Below, piece after piece: positions 13,592 to 26,190 of a DNA stretch of 64,000 nucleotides. Source of the DNA: Scortum barcoo (taxonomy: Eukaryota; Chordata; Actinopteri; Centrarchiformes; Terapontidae). The stretch's first letter is position 1, and every line of letters begins with the position of its first letter. The stretch lies in contig CM041545.1 in the NCBI GenBank assembly GCA_023238725.1, forward strand, positions 11,501,782 through 11,565,781. The letters are read 5' to 3'. The translations under genes and the position numbers were made by a program. A model generated the notes under the pieces. That model did no database searches and was not told where the DNA came from. It was given only the letters and a program-made list of their open reading frames with translations.

Positions 13592-13625
<34 letters not shown>
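13587..13625 (+). repeat. (GA)n microsatellite
   Basis: Near-perfect GA dinucleotide run with one GAGC interruption. A purine-rich tail continues to about 13750. The Ser/Leu-rich minus-strand ORFs here are artefacts of this tract. Confidence 0.95.
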
Positions 13626-13626
<1 letters not shown>

Positions 13627-14225
13627 AAAAGAGAATGAGAGAGTGAGACAGATAGAAATGGAGAGGGGGGGGAGGGAGGGAGATGGGAATGCGTGATACC
13701 GAAGGAGAGACACTGAAAGCAAATGAGAGAGGAGAAGAACGAAAGAGAGAACAGAAAACACTCCCTCCATGTGTGCCAACAAACACATGTAGGATGTAAT
13801 TTAAATTCTGTTGAACTGTGCTGAATTGTGTTTCAGTATTGTCAGAATAATCTGTGGGCAAATGTGTGTGTGAATGGGACCCTCGCCTGCATAGTTGCGG
13901 TAGGGATACTGCAATAGTGACTTACAGGGGGTTTAAGATGATCAGCAAATGCAAATATGAACTGTAATTAAGTCCTGTATATTAATGTAGCCTTATTTAT
14001 TCTTACGTTAAAGCAAATATAACCAAAGCTATATTTCAGTGTGATGTAATGGCAATCTTGACATATTTACAGGGCATTTTACTGCTTCAACAAAATCAAA
14101 GTGAAGCATTGCAAAACAAAAGACAAAAACACTTAAAGAACAACACAAGGAAGACCAAAATAATGGATACAGAACACTTAAACAAACATTTTGTCAGAGA
14201 ACAGGGGAATGATGTTGGTGTATGC

Positions 14226-14231
<6 letters not shown>

Positions 14232-14303
<72 letters not shown>

Positions 14304-14328
14304 GTGTGTGTGTGGGTGGGTGGGGGGT
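14232..14328 (+). repeat. (TG)n microsatellite
   Basis: About 80 bases of TG with one TGCG interruption, ending in a GGGTGGGTGGGG run. The repetitive Cys-Val or His-Thr ORFs over it are not genes. Confidence 0.97.
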
Positions 14329-14934
14329 GAAAGCATAGGAGGAAAGAGAAAAAATAAATAAATAACCAACTAAAGACATATACACTAATCCTAATACTCA
14401 TACTAATTCTACCAGTGATGCTACTACTACTACTACCACAACTTCCACCAACAATAAAAATAACAAAGTAACAAAGGGAATGTTGGCAGTGAAACTCCAG
14501 AACGGGTCAGCAGTGTCAGGGTCAACAGGATTGCTGTTTTTGCCGTGTTTTCAATATTAATATGTATTATTTATTCATTTATTCATTTTTAATGTTGATT
14601 TGCGTTTCACTTGTTTGTTTGTCTGATGCCGATCCAGCTTTCGGTCACCACCAGAACTGTGGGCTTGATCCCTTGTCAAACTGCTTCCAGGAGGGGGCCG
14701 GTTTTTTCGGAACTGGCAGTCAGGTTCAGTTGCGGTGTTAGTTTGGGGGAGTAGCGAGGTGACCAAACCTTCCTTCACACACCCAGAATGGAGCTCCAGC
14801 CAACGGGGACAAGGTGGGTCTTATGAATACTAATATAGTTGAGAGATCAGAAATTAAAGTGAGAAATAAGAGTGGTGAAATGAAGCTACAAACATATGTG
14901 TACACACACGCTATTTCTATTTCACACACATACC

Positions 14935-15068
<134 letters not shown>

Positions 15069-16734
15069 CAGTACTAATTATAATAATGGCTATTTGGGTT
15101 TGAAAAAGAGAAGGTCTTGTGTGTCTGTGTGGCAGATAAGTGAATAACTGAACAATTGATTACATAAAACCATAAAATAAATATTTTAAATAATACATAT
15201 AAAGAAGAGAAAAAAATTTATTGATGGATATTATAATATTATAGGTATGGAATACATGGCAATAGCTTTGTAAGGCTGTATTTAGATATAGCGAGGCCTT
15301 GAGCTCATGTTCAATGTTTACGATGTTCACTCTCTTAGTTTAAATGTTGAAAACAATTTCACTCCAAAATACAACTATCAACTTCATGGCAAATTCAAAT
15401 GTGTCTATGCAAGTTAATGGTCCAGTATCATATAAAAGCAATGCTTACCCACTTTTACTGGCCAGCCTTCATTGATGACTCCATGCAGTCAATAATATGA
15501 TAATGATATGACAGTGATGGGATGAGATAGCTGAGCAGACAGTCTCATTAGTCTACTACAGTATTAAAATGTTTAAAGGATTCAATTTCAAAAAAATATT
15601 TGGCTGGTAGAAGACTTTTCCTACTTACATTTCTTCATTTTTCCATATTGACAGTTTCCATCCTTTAGTAAAGATGCAGCAGTGCAGTAGAGTTTCTGCC
15701 TGATTGGCATGCTTTTAATGGTCTACAGAGGCTCCTGAACATGACCATAGCTCTGACTATCACCCAAAAGTCCTGATTTATCCACACTGACTGTCACATA
15801 CACTGTACTTTCCAGTTGTGTCCTGTGTGGTCGGTCTCCACAGCAAGACGTGTCACTCACAATACGGCACGTCAGATTCAGGATGACTGCAAGCGGTCCA
15901 TTTATTCTCCCGGTCCAGGGGAGCCAGCATGCACTTGGACAAGCACCAGTCAACTTTTGACAAAGCTGTGGGCAAACAGATCTCTCCTTAGGATAACGTG
16001 GGTTAATATGACGAATGTGATGTAACATTAAAAACAACATAAAACAAATATCTAACTGTACACAACTTCAGTAGTGATTCACAGACTTTTATAGATGCTA
16101 ATGTTGAGTTCCAGTCATATCAAAAATTAATTTCAGTGAATTTCAAATAATGTGTATGATGAGAAAATGTCCAATATATCGGACAATATAACAAACCAAA
16201 TATGGACGCTTCACACCAGCCAGAGACTGTGGCTTACCTTATCTTAGCACACCTTGCCCTACCTTGAAGGTAATTAAACCTATATTTAATTTATTGCAAG
16301 TACACAGTATTTCAATCCTCGTATAACCAACCTCTGTGCTAATACAACCATTTGTTAACATGAGCATTATTTCCTCTTCTCTAACATCCATCCCGCATGA
16401 TGTGAACGCAGCATAATACATCAGATATTCTTTCTCAATTTTTAAAATAGATGATAGCAAAACAACAGGAGAGCAGCACTATTAAAAAGTATGTATTTGG
16501 GCAAATAGTGTATGCATTCTTGCATAGAGATGGATTAGATCTTTCAGTGCTTTCATCTCTGCAGCAGGCATCACAGGCTGTTTTTCACTCATTGGAGACA
16601 TTATTAACATGGCAGAGTTGTGGTTGCCAACTGAGCATTGTAGGTGACTTTACTGCAGATGTAGGGGTACAGGGGAGGGTGGAGGCAAAAACCTGTCACA
16701 TAATCAGACACACGCAGAGCAAGGCAGCAGAAAG

Positions 16735-16735
16735 G

Positions 16736-16780
<45 letters not shown>
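16735..16780 (+). repeat. (AG)n microsatellite
   Basis: AG run with one AAAG interruption. Confidence 0.95.
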
Positions 16781-16781
<1 letters not shown>

Positions 16782-17584
16782 AATCTAGGTGCAACTTCCT
16801 CTTTTCTAATCAGTATATTTGTAAAAGCTTTATCAGGAGTGTAATAAACAAACAAGACCACCACCGCTTCCAACATCAGGTCTAAATTAGCAGCAGTGTG
16901 TTCCACTTTGAATGAATACTCATGAATAGGACAACAAATTAACTAAATAAACCCATGATGGATGATTGTTTGTCTTCTCTCTGCAGGTGCAGATACACTC
17001 CACATACAAAATAGTATCTCTGTGATTTGGTAACCATGGAAGCACTGTTTGTATGCTTTGAGCAGTCACATATAAGACATCTATTTATTAGACCTCTAAC
17101 GGTTTGCAGGAAAGGGGAGGAAAGTTTTTAAGCGAAGGTAATGCAGCTGCAACAGCTGCTGAGGCTTCAAAATACAGGAACACGTAACTCATGTGGCCAA
17201 CGCTATGGTGAGCGGGCTCAGTTAATGTTTTTCAGAAGTCGTATGTAATATCATTTCTCACACAGCTGAGAAAGGTGAATACTGTAGCTGGGTCAGGTTA
17301 ATGTTAATGCCAGTTGGCGCAGTTTGTATTTTTGATAGCTTTAAAATGATAATGGCGGATATAAAGTCACTTACAATTATAGGTACGTGAAGGTTGCAGG
17401 TTTTTTAGGCTTGTTTAGGGTTGTTTTTTAGGTTTGTTTAGTTGGGCATGGTACGTATATGTCTCCTGTCTCTCTCCACCATAACTGTCTAATAAAGTGA
17501 AAATGCCTTAATGCAAGATAGTTGTTCATCTTGTTGCAGGACCTGTCCTTAACCCCGGCCCCTTTGCCCCTCCCCTTTACCCCA

Positions 17585-17610
17585 TACACACACACACACA
17601 CACACACAGA
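17585..17610 (+). repeat. (CA)n microsatellite
   Basis: Short perfect CA run in otherwise unremarkable sequence. Confidence 0.9.
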
Positions 17611-20600
17611 CATACAGACATCGTCATCATCATCAACATCAACAGCAAGAAAGTGGGCGAGATATGGAAAAAATTACAGTCTAATGAAGAGTGGGAGAGA
17701 GCTCATAGATCAAAAGGCCAACTAGATATCTTTGTTTTGCATTCACTAATATAATTGCTTGGCCAATTCCACATATGTAACTTTATTTGTTAGATTTAAT
17801 TTTATTGTTCTTTCTTTCTTTTGGCCAGTTGTTGTTTTTTTCTTCTTCTTAAAAGTAAAAAAGAGAAATGTCACAAGTTACAGTTGTTTTTTATTGGTTG
17901 TTCATGAAATAAAAATAAACTGATACATACTGAGAATCTGAGCTATAGTTGGATGATTTTACAAATATATGTGTATTTATACTAAATAGATGTTAACTGA
18001 GCAGATAGTTGTGTACTTTTAAATACTGATAATGACTTTATAAACACCACCCCCAATATGCATTACATACATTACATAACATACTTGATTCTATGCATTA
18101 CATTCACACACATCTTGCACACTGCAAATATTTTTATGCTTCAACTTACTTAAGCATTATGAACTTTTATGCATTCCTGGGGAAAATAAATTTCAAATTG
18201 TACAGTTCTTTCATTTAAATAAGGGGTAATATTTGTACATATTGTCTGTATTTTATTCTACTTTTAATATTTTATCGTCTATTTTATATTTAAATGCGTC
18301 TGACCTGCAGTACTTGCTTTCACCTTGTCTTACATTTTTCTACTTTCTATGATTTTTATTATTTTTATTATTTTTGTACACCAACATACTTGGCAATAAA
18401 TCCAAAATCTGATGTCAACAGCATTAGGGAGATATCCAAACCTCTGACCCTAACTAAAGTTGTGTCTCCTCAGCCAGAACTACTAATATGGAATCTACAA
18501 TCTTTGAGTACTATGTGAAATAAAGGAGTAAACAAACAATGCCAAACTAAAATCACTGCCCATAACTGTACTGTAACTTCTATCTACTATTAACTATTTA
18601 TCTCCTCTCTTTATGTGTAGATTATTTCTGATTCTGATTTGATTTCAAAGTGCTTGTCCAAAAAAGGGGTCCTACTTGTTCCCAGGCCTTCACTGTCAAT
18701 ATGAATCTATTTTTAAGTCACCGGCCAAAGGTTGTGTTGTCAACAACACAACATGGTGGGGATATAGAGTGGTTGTGTGCCAGATGAACTGCGTAGCAGT
18801 GCCTCAAGGTAATGCATTTCCTGTGTTCGTGCAGTGCAGAATTCTGGGAGGTGGTATTTTCAGATATGCTATGAATTGCCTTAAGAGATGTTCTCGACTC
18901 ACAAAGTATTCTTTTAGTGGGGCCGCTTTAAAAATCACTGCACCACATCTCTTTATAGCTATATGATTTATGACTGAACCTCACAGAAAACAAAGCTGTG
19001 AATAAAGTCTTTGCGGGTAAATACATCACACCAACTGCAAAATGTATCGTTGCATCTGTTTTGCCAGTTAAAGGAACGGGGATGTTGTTTGTGTTATTAC
19101 TTTTTGGCTTACTGCCACCTCCAGCTTTTGCTTTGCAAAGAACATACATTACTTTACAGTCCTGCATCAGCCCCAGAACACATCTGCTGTTGACACTGAA
19201 TCCTCAATGTGAGGACAAAAGTGTTTCAAGCATGCATAAAAAACAGAATAATTTAAGAATTTTTGGAGAACTTTTGTACTGAAGTGCTTTTTAAAACACT
19301 AACTGCATTGGATGCAATATAAATCTTGCACATTGTATCCCAAGTTTCTTTATTTTAATGCATAGTGGAACAATAAGTGGGAAGCTCCAGTGGAGTCTAA
19401 CTAATGCATGTGATTGTCTGTCAGTGGTTGGTCAGATTTATAAATGATACAGGATTTATTTCTGTTTCAGCTTATCCAAACTAAATGTTGTTCTTTTAGG
19501 TTAGCTGAGATCAAAGCTGGAGATTAGGAATAGATTTTCTGAAAAACTCTGCATTCATATTTTATTTCGCTCTGAGTGACTGATGCGGCTGCTGCGCATT
19601 AATCTGATGTGTGCTCACACTGATTCTTGTGATCGCACCTGACTATGTAAAGGAATAAAAATGGAAGCTCCTCTGTGTTGTGTGAGCAGAAGAATAGAAC
19701 AGGCGAAGCGACGGAGGGAGGGAGCGAGAGGAGAGATCACACAACCTTTTTCCAAAAATGGCACCAGAGTGCATTGCCAGTTTTGCTGTTCTGAAAGCTC
19801 TTATCAAAGACGCTGAAAGCCCGCTTCCAGCTCTCTGCAAGAATCCTCCTCGCTCTTTCTCATTCACCGCATAACCATAAAGTGGTTCCCAACCTGGAGT
19901 GCCAAAGATTTGCAGGGGATCAGGAGCCCTTCTTGGTTTAGAGAATCAGCCTTCTATCTCTCACAGCATTGGTGGAGCAAGGGTGAAGCTAGAATGGGCC
20001 CCATCAAAAAACAATCAGACAATTAACAAATAAAGTCATGTATAATTTCCATTATTTAGCTGCAGTTTCATTCCATGTTTGATTCCATCTTATAGTGCCC
20101 TGAATGGCTATTGTCCACACACCGGAATCACTTGGGTAAGTTCATGTTATTCACGACACACCAGATGCACTTAGTTCAGTTTTGATGTAATTACTTACTT
20201 TAACTTTAACATGAAATTGAGAAAGTGGAGGCAGGAATGGAGAGAGAGAGTTATAATAGCGTGGGGAGATCACTTTGGAAAAACCTTGCCGCCGCATATG
20301 TCTCAAGAAAAAAAATCTAACTGTTCCCTGACCTTGGCAGCAGGTGCTGAGCAGCCTACACCTGCATAGCAAAGATGCAAAATATAAAAAAAAAGATTTA
20401 CCAGGGCAGCAATATTGACTTAAGCCTCATAGAGGCAATGCAATGATTGCAAAATAAACATGTCATTTGAGGTGAAAATGATAGTGTGAGACCCTGAAAA
20501 TGGAAAAGTCAGATTACTAAAGACCCCAAGATGGTGGGTGCACCTGGGAAATGTTTTCCTCAGAAAAAGGTTTGTGATGAAAATCTTGTAGTAGAAAGAG

Positions 20601-22239
20601 GAAGTGATGGAAAGCAGGCATCTGTTGAATCGGTGAAGCGTTCTCTTATTATTGTTGCGAGATGTGAAAAAAAAACAACTACATTACACACGGCATCAGT
20701 GAAACACTGATCAAACCTGCTTGCATGAAAATGACAGAAATAATGTGGACCACAGGTGGCTTGCAAATTAAAACCTCACCAACAATACAATGAAAGGAAA
20801 GTCAGCAAATGGCAGGAAATTATAACAATTCAGTCATACTTTTTCTATTTAGCTGGATGAAAGCACCGCTGCTGCAGAGGAGGCAGCACTCATTGCATAT
20901 ATCCAACACACTGAGGAAACCGATTTGAAATGAGACTTTATTATGCAAATCTGCAAATCTCATACAACCACACCAGGAGCAGATATGTTTTGTGCAGTCG
21001 ATAGAAACTCACAAGTACAAGATTCCTTATGATAAGTTAGTTGCATTTTGCACAGGTAGAGATGCCTCAAGGATCAGGAAACAAGGGGGCTTCGATAGCT
21101 GATTGAAGGAGAGGACTCTTCACTGTCCAGTGTTTCACTGTGTGATACACTAATGACTCCTGGTGATCAAACATCTCTCTGAGGAGCTGAATGAAAAATA
21201 AAAAATCAGACAAGGTGTTTTCTGGTGAGAGACTGTTGGAAAGGAAGACAGACGAGTTTCTCATTACCTGCTGGATATCCAGCTCGTATAATGAGATACA
21301 CAAGAGCAAGGAGGGAACAGATGCATAAGTCAGTGAATGTGGGCGTGCTGTACATAAAATTTGGCACAGAAAAATAAAAAAATGAAAGCCAAAACTACAA
21401 TAGTTTCACAGGTCTGGGGTCAAGGAATCACATGGAGGTGCTTCAGGAGAAGAGGAAAGCGTTCGGATGTTGATGAACGCAATGAATGTTGATGGAAATA
21501 TTGGATGATTTTCTTGCTAAAGATGAACATGGACACCAACGGCTCTGCTTTGTGAAAGGACCTGCCGACACTGCAGCTCACACAACACCCACGTGCGTCC
21601 TGCTATTGGCCACAATGCACCTGCGTGCTTCCAGTACACTGGTCACCATCGACCCCAAAGTCAACACATTCTGCCTTTTGATCCCACAATCTTTCTCTGA
21701 CCTTAACCTTAGCCAAAACAGTTTGTTGAGAACATAAAGTGAATGCATTGTCAGGGAACATTTGCAAGATCTGTCATGCAAGAAAATGCTGCCGCTCAAC
21801 GATACGGTCGTCAAAAATGTATGTCATTATCTGAATAAATATATGATTATGTATATATTATCTGAAAAACGTCTCTCCCTTCTCTCAAGACCTCCTTCCT
21901 TTTGCAGATTTGTAGCATATAAATGTAATTTTGATCCAAATTCAATCAACCTGACCTCCTCCCTATGGTTTTAGTGCAGTATAAGGATGGCACACTTCCT
22001 GGATTTTTGAGAAACATTGCCAGTAAACATAATCAGGCTGCAATTATGTTTTCCTCTAAAACGAATTTGCCAAAGCAAATTGGCAAAGCAAATCAGTGCT
22101 ATATAAACATATTTTGTAGGAGACATCGTTGAGATTACAGCTTCCTGTTAATGGGTTTACAATTTCACTATATGGGCTCATTCTGCTGTATTTCGCTGCT
22201 ACACAGTCACAGGAGGTAAAAGATAAATACCCGTACCTA
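17611..22239. other. Gene-free stretch
   Basis: AT-rich with chance ORFs only. A near-perfect palindrome lies at 18731-18752. At 19876-19900 the words GTGGTTCCCAACCTGGAG resemble the end of a hAT-type DNA transposon seen widely in vertebrates, but no partner end was found. No gene was recognised. Confidence 0.4.
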
Positions 22240-22539
22240 TTGCCTTCAGCAGTGTGTGTGTGAGAAAGCAAGGTCAGTCGGTGCATCCCAACCCTCCTGC
22301 CTTCATGAAACAGGTTGGCCATAATCTAGAGCTCCATCACCCTTCATCTTACCATTTACGTTCTTCTTACATCTCGTTCTCGACACGGAAACTAATTAAA
22401 AATATACTTTACATATTAACAAATGTCACTCCAGCTCTCAGATATGTCTACCTTCTCTCTCTCTCTAATTGCCTTCTGTTTGCCTCCCTGAATCGTTCCA
22501 TCTTCCCCTCTCTTTCTCGCTGCTTTTGCCTCTTTAATC

Positions 22540-22690
22540 TGTGGATGGAGAGAGAGGGGCCGTCTCCCGCAGTGAGCTGTGGCTCTTTGAAGAGAACAAT
22601 GGGGATTGAAATCATTTCAGCAGTACATAATTTATTGTCGCGTGGCTCATTTTCCTGTAAGACGCCTCCCCTCTGCCTTTAATTCCACAC
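22540..22690. promoter_or_regulatory. Candidate conserved non-coding element
   Basis: A repeat-free block with mixed composition includes GATTGAAATCATTTCAGC and ATAATTTATTG, words of the kind found in deeply conserved vertebrate enhancers. No conserved reading frame is evident. The call rests on appearance alone. Confidence 0.25.
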
Positions 22691-24054
22691 CATCTTTTCC
22701 TCTCCGTCTCGGGGTATTATTTGTGTGCTTTCACAGACGCGTGTGCACTTTTTTTTCGGCGCTTATATAAAAATTAACAGAATAATCCACATTGCGACTG
22801 TTGTGAAATACTCCTAAGCAAACACTTGTACATGTTTTGTGCTGCATCTGTTCTGCGTGGCTCTCGTGTCGGCGCGTGAAGAGAGGGGAAGGGTAGAGAG
22901 CGAGAGTGGTGAGGAGATGTGAGAAGTGTTTCAGGAATCCATTCTTAGAGTCTCCTGCATTAAATATTCCATCAGAAGCTGCTCTAGTTGCCATACTGCT
23001 GGGAACAGCCAGACTAACACTTCATCTGTAACACAGCGTAGGGTTTACAGCCCCACCGTGGACCGCTCGTACCAGATACAAAGAGCCATATGGTGAATTA
23101 GAGCTATGATTATCCATAAATGACGCGTTGTTAAGGTCTACCTTAAGTTCCCCCTGTTTTCAGTGTTTGCTTTGCTTGGTAGAAGAATATGTGGTATTGA
23201 TTTAAAAGAAATGGTGGTAATTTCTCAGTTGTGTAAGCTTTTTGTGGCATTGTGCTGCTTGTTTTTTTTAAATGCTTTTCTTTTGTCACCCTCCAACATC
23301 CTTGCAGTTTCTCCCTATTTTTTTCCTCAGTGGTAAAAAGCACTAGAAGAAGGGCAATTACATCGCAAGCGTCACAGCTTTTGTTTTGTTTTTCTTTTTT
23401 TTTGCAGTGCCGCTAAAGTGACATGGGATTTGGCTGCTTGGGGATGACAGCGTGATGTTTTCTCAGAACATCTTAACGTGCGAGATAAGTGGCATCACAA
23501 CAAGTTCTCCAGCAACTTCAGCAGTTGATTTACGCTCCTTAGTCAAAGTTTACCTCTCTGTGCCAACCCCGGCCACCTTCTCTTCTTAATTTATCTCATC
23601 CCTCCCATGTTACGTCACTTCTGCCTCTGTCTTCTCCTCCCACCACCGCCGCCTCCCTTCCCGCTCCCTTCATTACTGTTGCTCCGCTTGCTTACGCCTT
23701 ATCCTTACCACTTACCAGAGAAAAACAACAATAAATTACCCCAGTTTGCAAATAATGCCACCTCCTTAAAAGGATTATGTAACTGTAATGCTTCCATATG
23801 AGAAAAATGTGCGAGAAGATAGACCTTATGTGATGTTTAAGAGGGAGGAAATGTTTTGTATACCTATGACGCACCTGCACCTCCGAATCAGCGCCTTACC
23901 TTTTGAGACAATGAGGAAATGAATCTGGGTCAGGATCGGCCTCTGTGGTGCTGTGCTTTTCCAGGAGAGATTTCACAAACCTCTTCTCTGCTGCCGGAGG
24001 AATGAAAACCGGGACAACTCCGAAGAGATAATGAGCATCACTGTCTGTGTGTGC
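22691..24054. other. Gene-free stretch
   Basis: Contains complex, repeat-free sequence, notably around 23040-23130, and a pyrimidine-rich tract at about 23600-23700. No gene was recognised. Confidence 0.35.
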
Positions 24055-24061
24055 ATGTGTT

Positions 24062-24100
<39 letters not shown>

Positions 24101-24101
24101 G
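24055..24101 (+). repeat. (GT)n(GA)n microsatellite
   Basis: A GT run passes directly into a GA run. Confidence 0.93.
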
Positions 24102-24339
24102 TATGCATGACTGGCGTTATTTATGAAAATATACTGTATTTCTAATGACCCAACACAAAATTCCACTCCACTGACAACAAAAATTCATCATGAACTTCTC
24201 TAACTAGCTCATTATTCAAAGCAGCGCCGTGAGACGGTACAGTAGAGTTCACAGCGCATCCACATGCAGACATCTCACTTGAAAGGAATGCAACAAACAA
24301 CACTTGCTGCTGCAACAACGGTGACAATCATTGGGAATG

Positions 24340-24590
24340 TCACGGCTATCGGCCATGTCATCTTCGCTGTGTCTCATTTGTTCCAATTCCAGCCGTGGAT
24401 GGCGCGAGGTATCTGTGGATGGCGCGAGCTATCTGTGTAAGGTGTGCGCCGCGAATCAAGGTAGCATTCAGAGCCTGAGCCTCTCTCATTTGGATTCTGT
24501 CAGACTATTACCGAGGTATATGGAGAGGCTCTGTTCCATTAGAGCTACACAGTCAAGAGCTGCCGACTATAATTACACACTAATTTAGCC
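24340..24590. promoter_or_regulatory. Candidate regulatory element with a 20-bp direct duplication
   Basis: More CpG than its surroundings. Two adjacent 20-base units, 24395-24414 and 24415-24434, differ at one base (GTGGATGGCGCGAG[G/C]TATCT). TAATTACACACTAATT near 24570 has paired homeodomain-type cores. No protein frame was recognised. The regulatory role is inference. Confidence 0.3.
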
Positions 24591-24774
24591 TCCCATCCAG
24601 AATAGAAAAGCTAGAGGGATAAGGGAAGTGAAACAAAGAAGGAAAAAGGAGGTTATAAAAAGACAGAGGTAGCGGGAACGCAGCAAGATGTTAAGGTCAA
24701 CAATGAGGGGGAGAAGATGAGGATAAACAAACTAGGGGCCACAACAAAGACAGACATCTACAGAAAGCTCATTG

Positions 24775-24930
24775 AAGGGAAAAGTTCACCATATATTTTG
24801 AAGAAATATATTTTTCACCTCCTTTACCAGAGTTAGATGAGAAGATCGATACCACTCTCAGCCAGCCCGGCTCTGTCTAAACATAATCAAATCCACCTCC
24901 CAGCACCAAAACAAGAAGTTGTGTAGGTTT
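24775..24930 (+). repeat. Dispersed percomorph repeat (family C)
   Basis: Contains AGATGAGAAGATCGATACCA, CAGCCAGCCCGGCTCTGTCT and ATCCACCTCCCAGCACC in the order found in a very common fish repeat that I recall as '...ttagatgagaagattgatacc...agcctggctctgtccaaa...aaatccacctaccagcacc'. It is a non-autonomous element with no coding capacity. Confidence 0.7.
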
Positions 24931-25260
24931 GTTTTTTGTTTTTTTCTACTGATTGAACAGTCAAGATATGTCACATTAATGCACTTTTCTAATGATGGGT
25001 CCGACATTCACAATCTGTATGCAGACTGCCTGCCCAAGCTAAGCGGATTGATAGGAAAGCAATGCATTCATACAATCCAACACAACTTCATCATATTAAT
25101 AACTGTGTTTACTGCTAACACTCTTTTACTCCAACTGGCAAAACGCAGGCTAGCTTTTATTGTGAAGGAGCCAGCGTGAAGAAGCTGTTCTTTTTCAGTG
25201 GATCATTTTTACTGTTTGCAAGGAAGTAATAGAACAGAAAGGAGAAACCACAGTGAGTCA

Positions 25261-25360
25261 TGTCAAGTCAGTTTTATTTATGTAACCCAATATCACAAAA
25301 ATGCCTCAAGGGCCTTGGGCTGAAGAGTTACAGGCTGCACATCCCCAACTCCTCAGCAAA
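25261..25360 (+). repeat. Dispersed fish repeat (family D)
   Basis: TCAAGTCAGTTTTATTTATG, then AACCCAATATCACAAAAATG and GCCTCAAGGGCCTTGGGC, is the signature of an abundant teleost element. It is diverged and has no coding capacity. Confidence 0.7.
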
Positions 25361-25779
25361 GTAACCAATTTTACTACCTCCTGCTGTTTTGTGGAAAAGT
25401 ACTTGTGCCACTTGTTACTAACTTTTTCACTGAAAAAAAATGTGCGTTATTTGGTTTCACTGTGAATAGATGCATCACTTGCTCTTCTCTTGTATTTCTG
25501 ACAAAGTGGCTGAGGGTTTGCTTTAGTATTAAACCTGCTTACAAAAGTGTCACAAAATCAACCACAACTGATATCTGGACTGGAAGAGTAGAGACAAATA
25601 CAGACTGTGTTGAATACATTTGAAAAACAGAACTAATGACCCAGCACTGTAATGGATTTGTCCCAACCAGCTGTCCTGCTTGTAGCTTATCACTTCCATG
25701 AGGACACTTGTGGCAGTCAAAATGACAGCTGAGCTCTGAGGCCTTTGCTAACTTGCAACTATCACAGAAGCCTAATAGA

Positions 25780-26190
25780 TCACGAGACCCTCAGGTTTAA
25801 TCTGCGCGTGGGGGCTCTCATGAAAAATGTATGTACAATTAGGCAACGAGACTGGTTGGGACTCGTGAGCAAAGTCGCCTCTCATAAGTCGGAAAGCTAT
25901 ATATGGAAATCAGGCTGATCAGCGAGCAGCAAGGGCCCTTCACAGCTGAGGGGTCACACAGCCAGGAGGTGCCAAGGCGATTGTTAGAACAGGCCCACTC
26001 GGCACAGCAGCAGCACCATGACTATCTTGACCACAGTGGCCTCTCTGACAGGAGGTCTCTGCCGAGGTCAACTAGATTCAGATCCATGGCTGCTTCAGGG
26101 CCCGTCACTGGCCGCTGCGCTCGACCTGAGACAGATAGAGAAAAAATCTCTCAAGCTCCCACCGGTCGCACAGATATCTGCTGTTTTCTC
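25780..26190. promoter_or_regulatory. Small CpG-enriched island, possible regulatory element or hidden exon
   Basis: Richer in GC and CpG than the flanking kilobases. Two overlapping forward ORFs (25903-26208 and 26018-26290; 101 and 90 codons) stay open across it, but I recognise neither product. It could be an enhancer, a small promoter or an alternative exon. None is shown by the sequence alone. Confidence 0.25.

Noticed and set aside
14049..14401. Cys-Val and His-Thr repeat ORFs on both strands
   Set aside because: Direct translation of the (TG)n microsatellite.
18100..18640. Possible LINE 3' UTR ending GGCAATAAATCC and TTCTGATTCTGATT
   Set aside because: Only short AT-rich words resemble known LINE ends. 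Too weak to call without a library search.
19876..19900. hAT-like terminal word GTGGTTCCCAACCTGGAG
   Set aside because: One short end only. I could not find the opposite inverted end or a target duplication.
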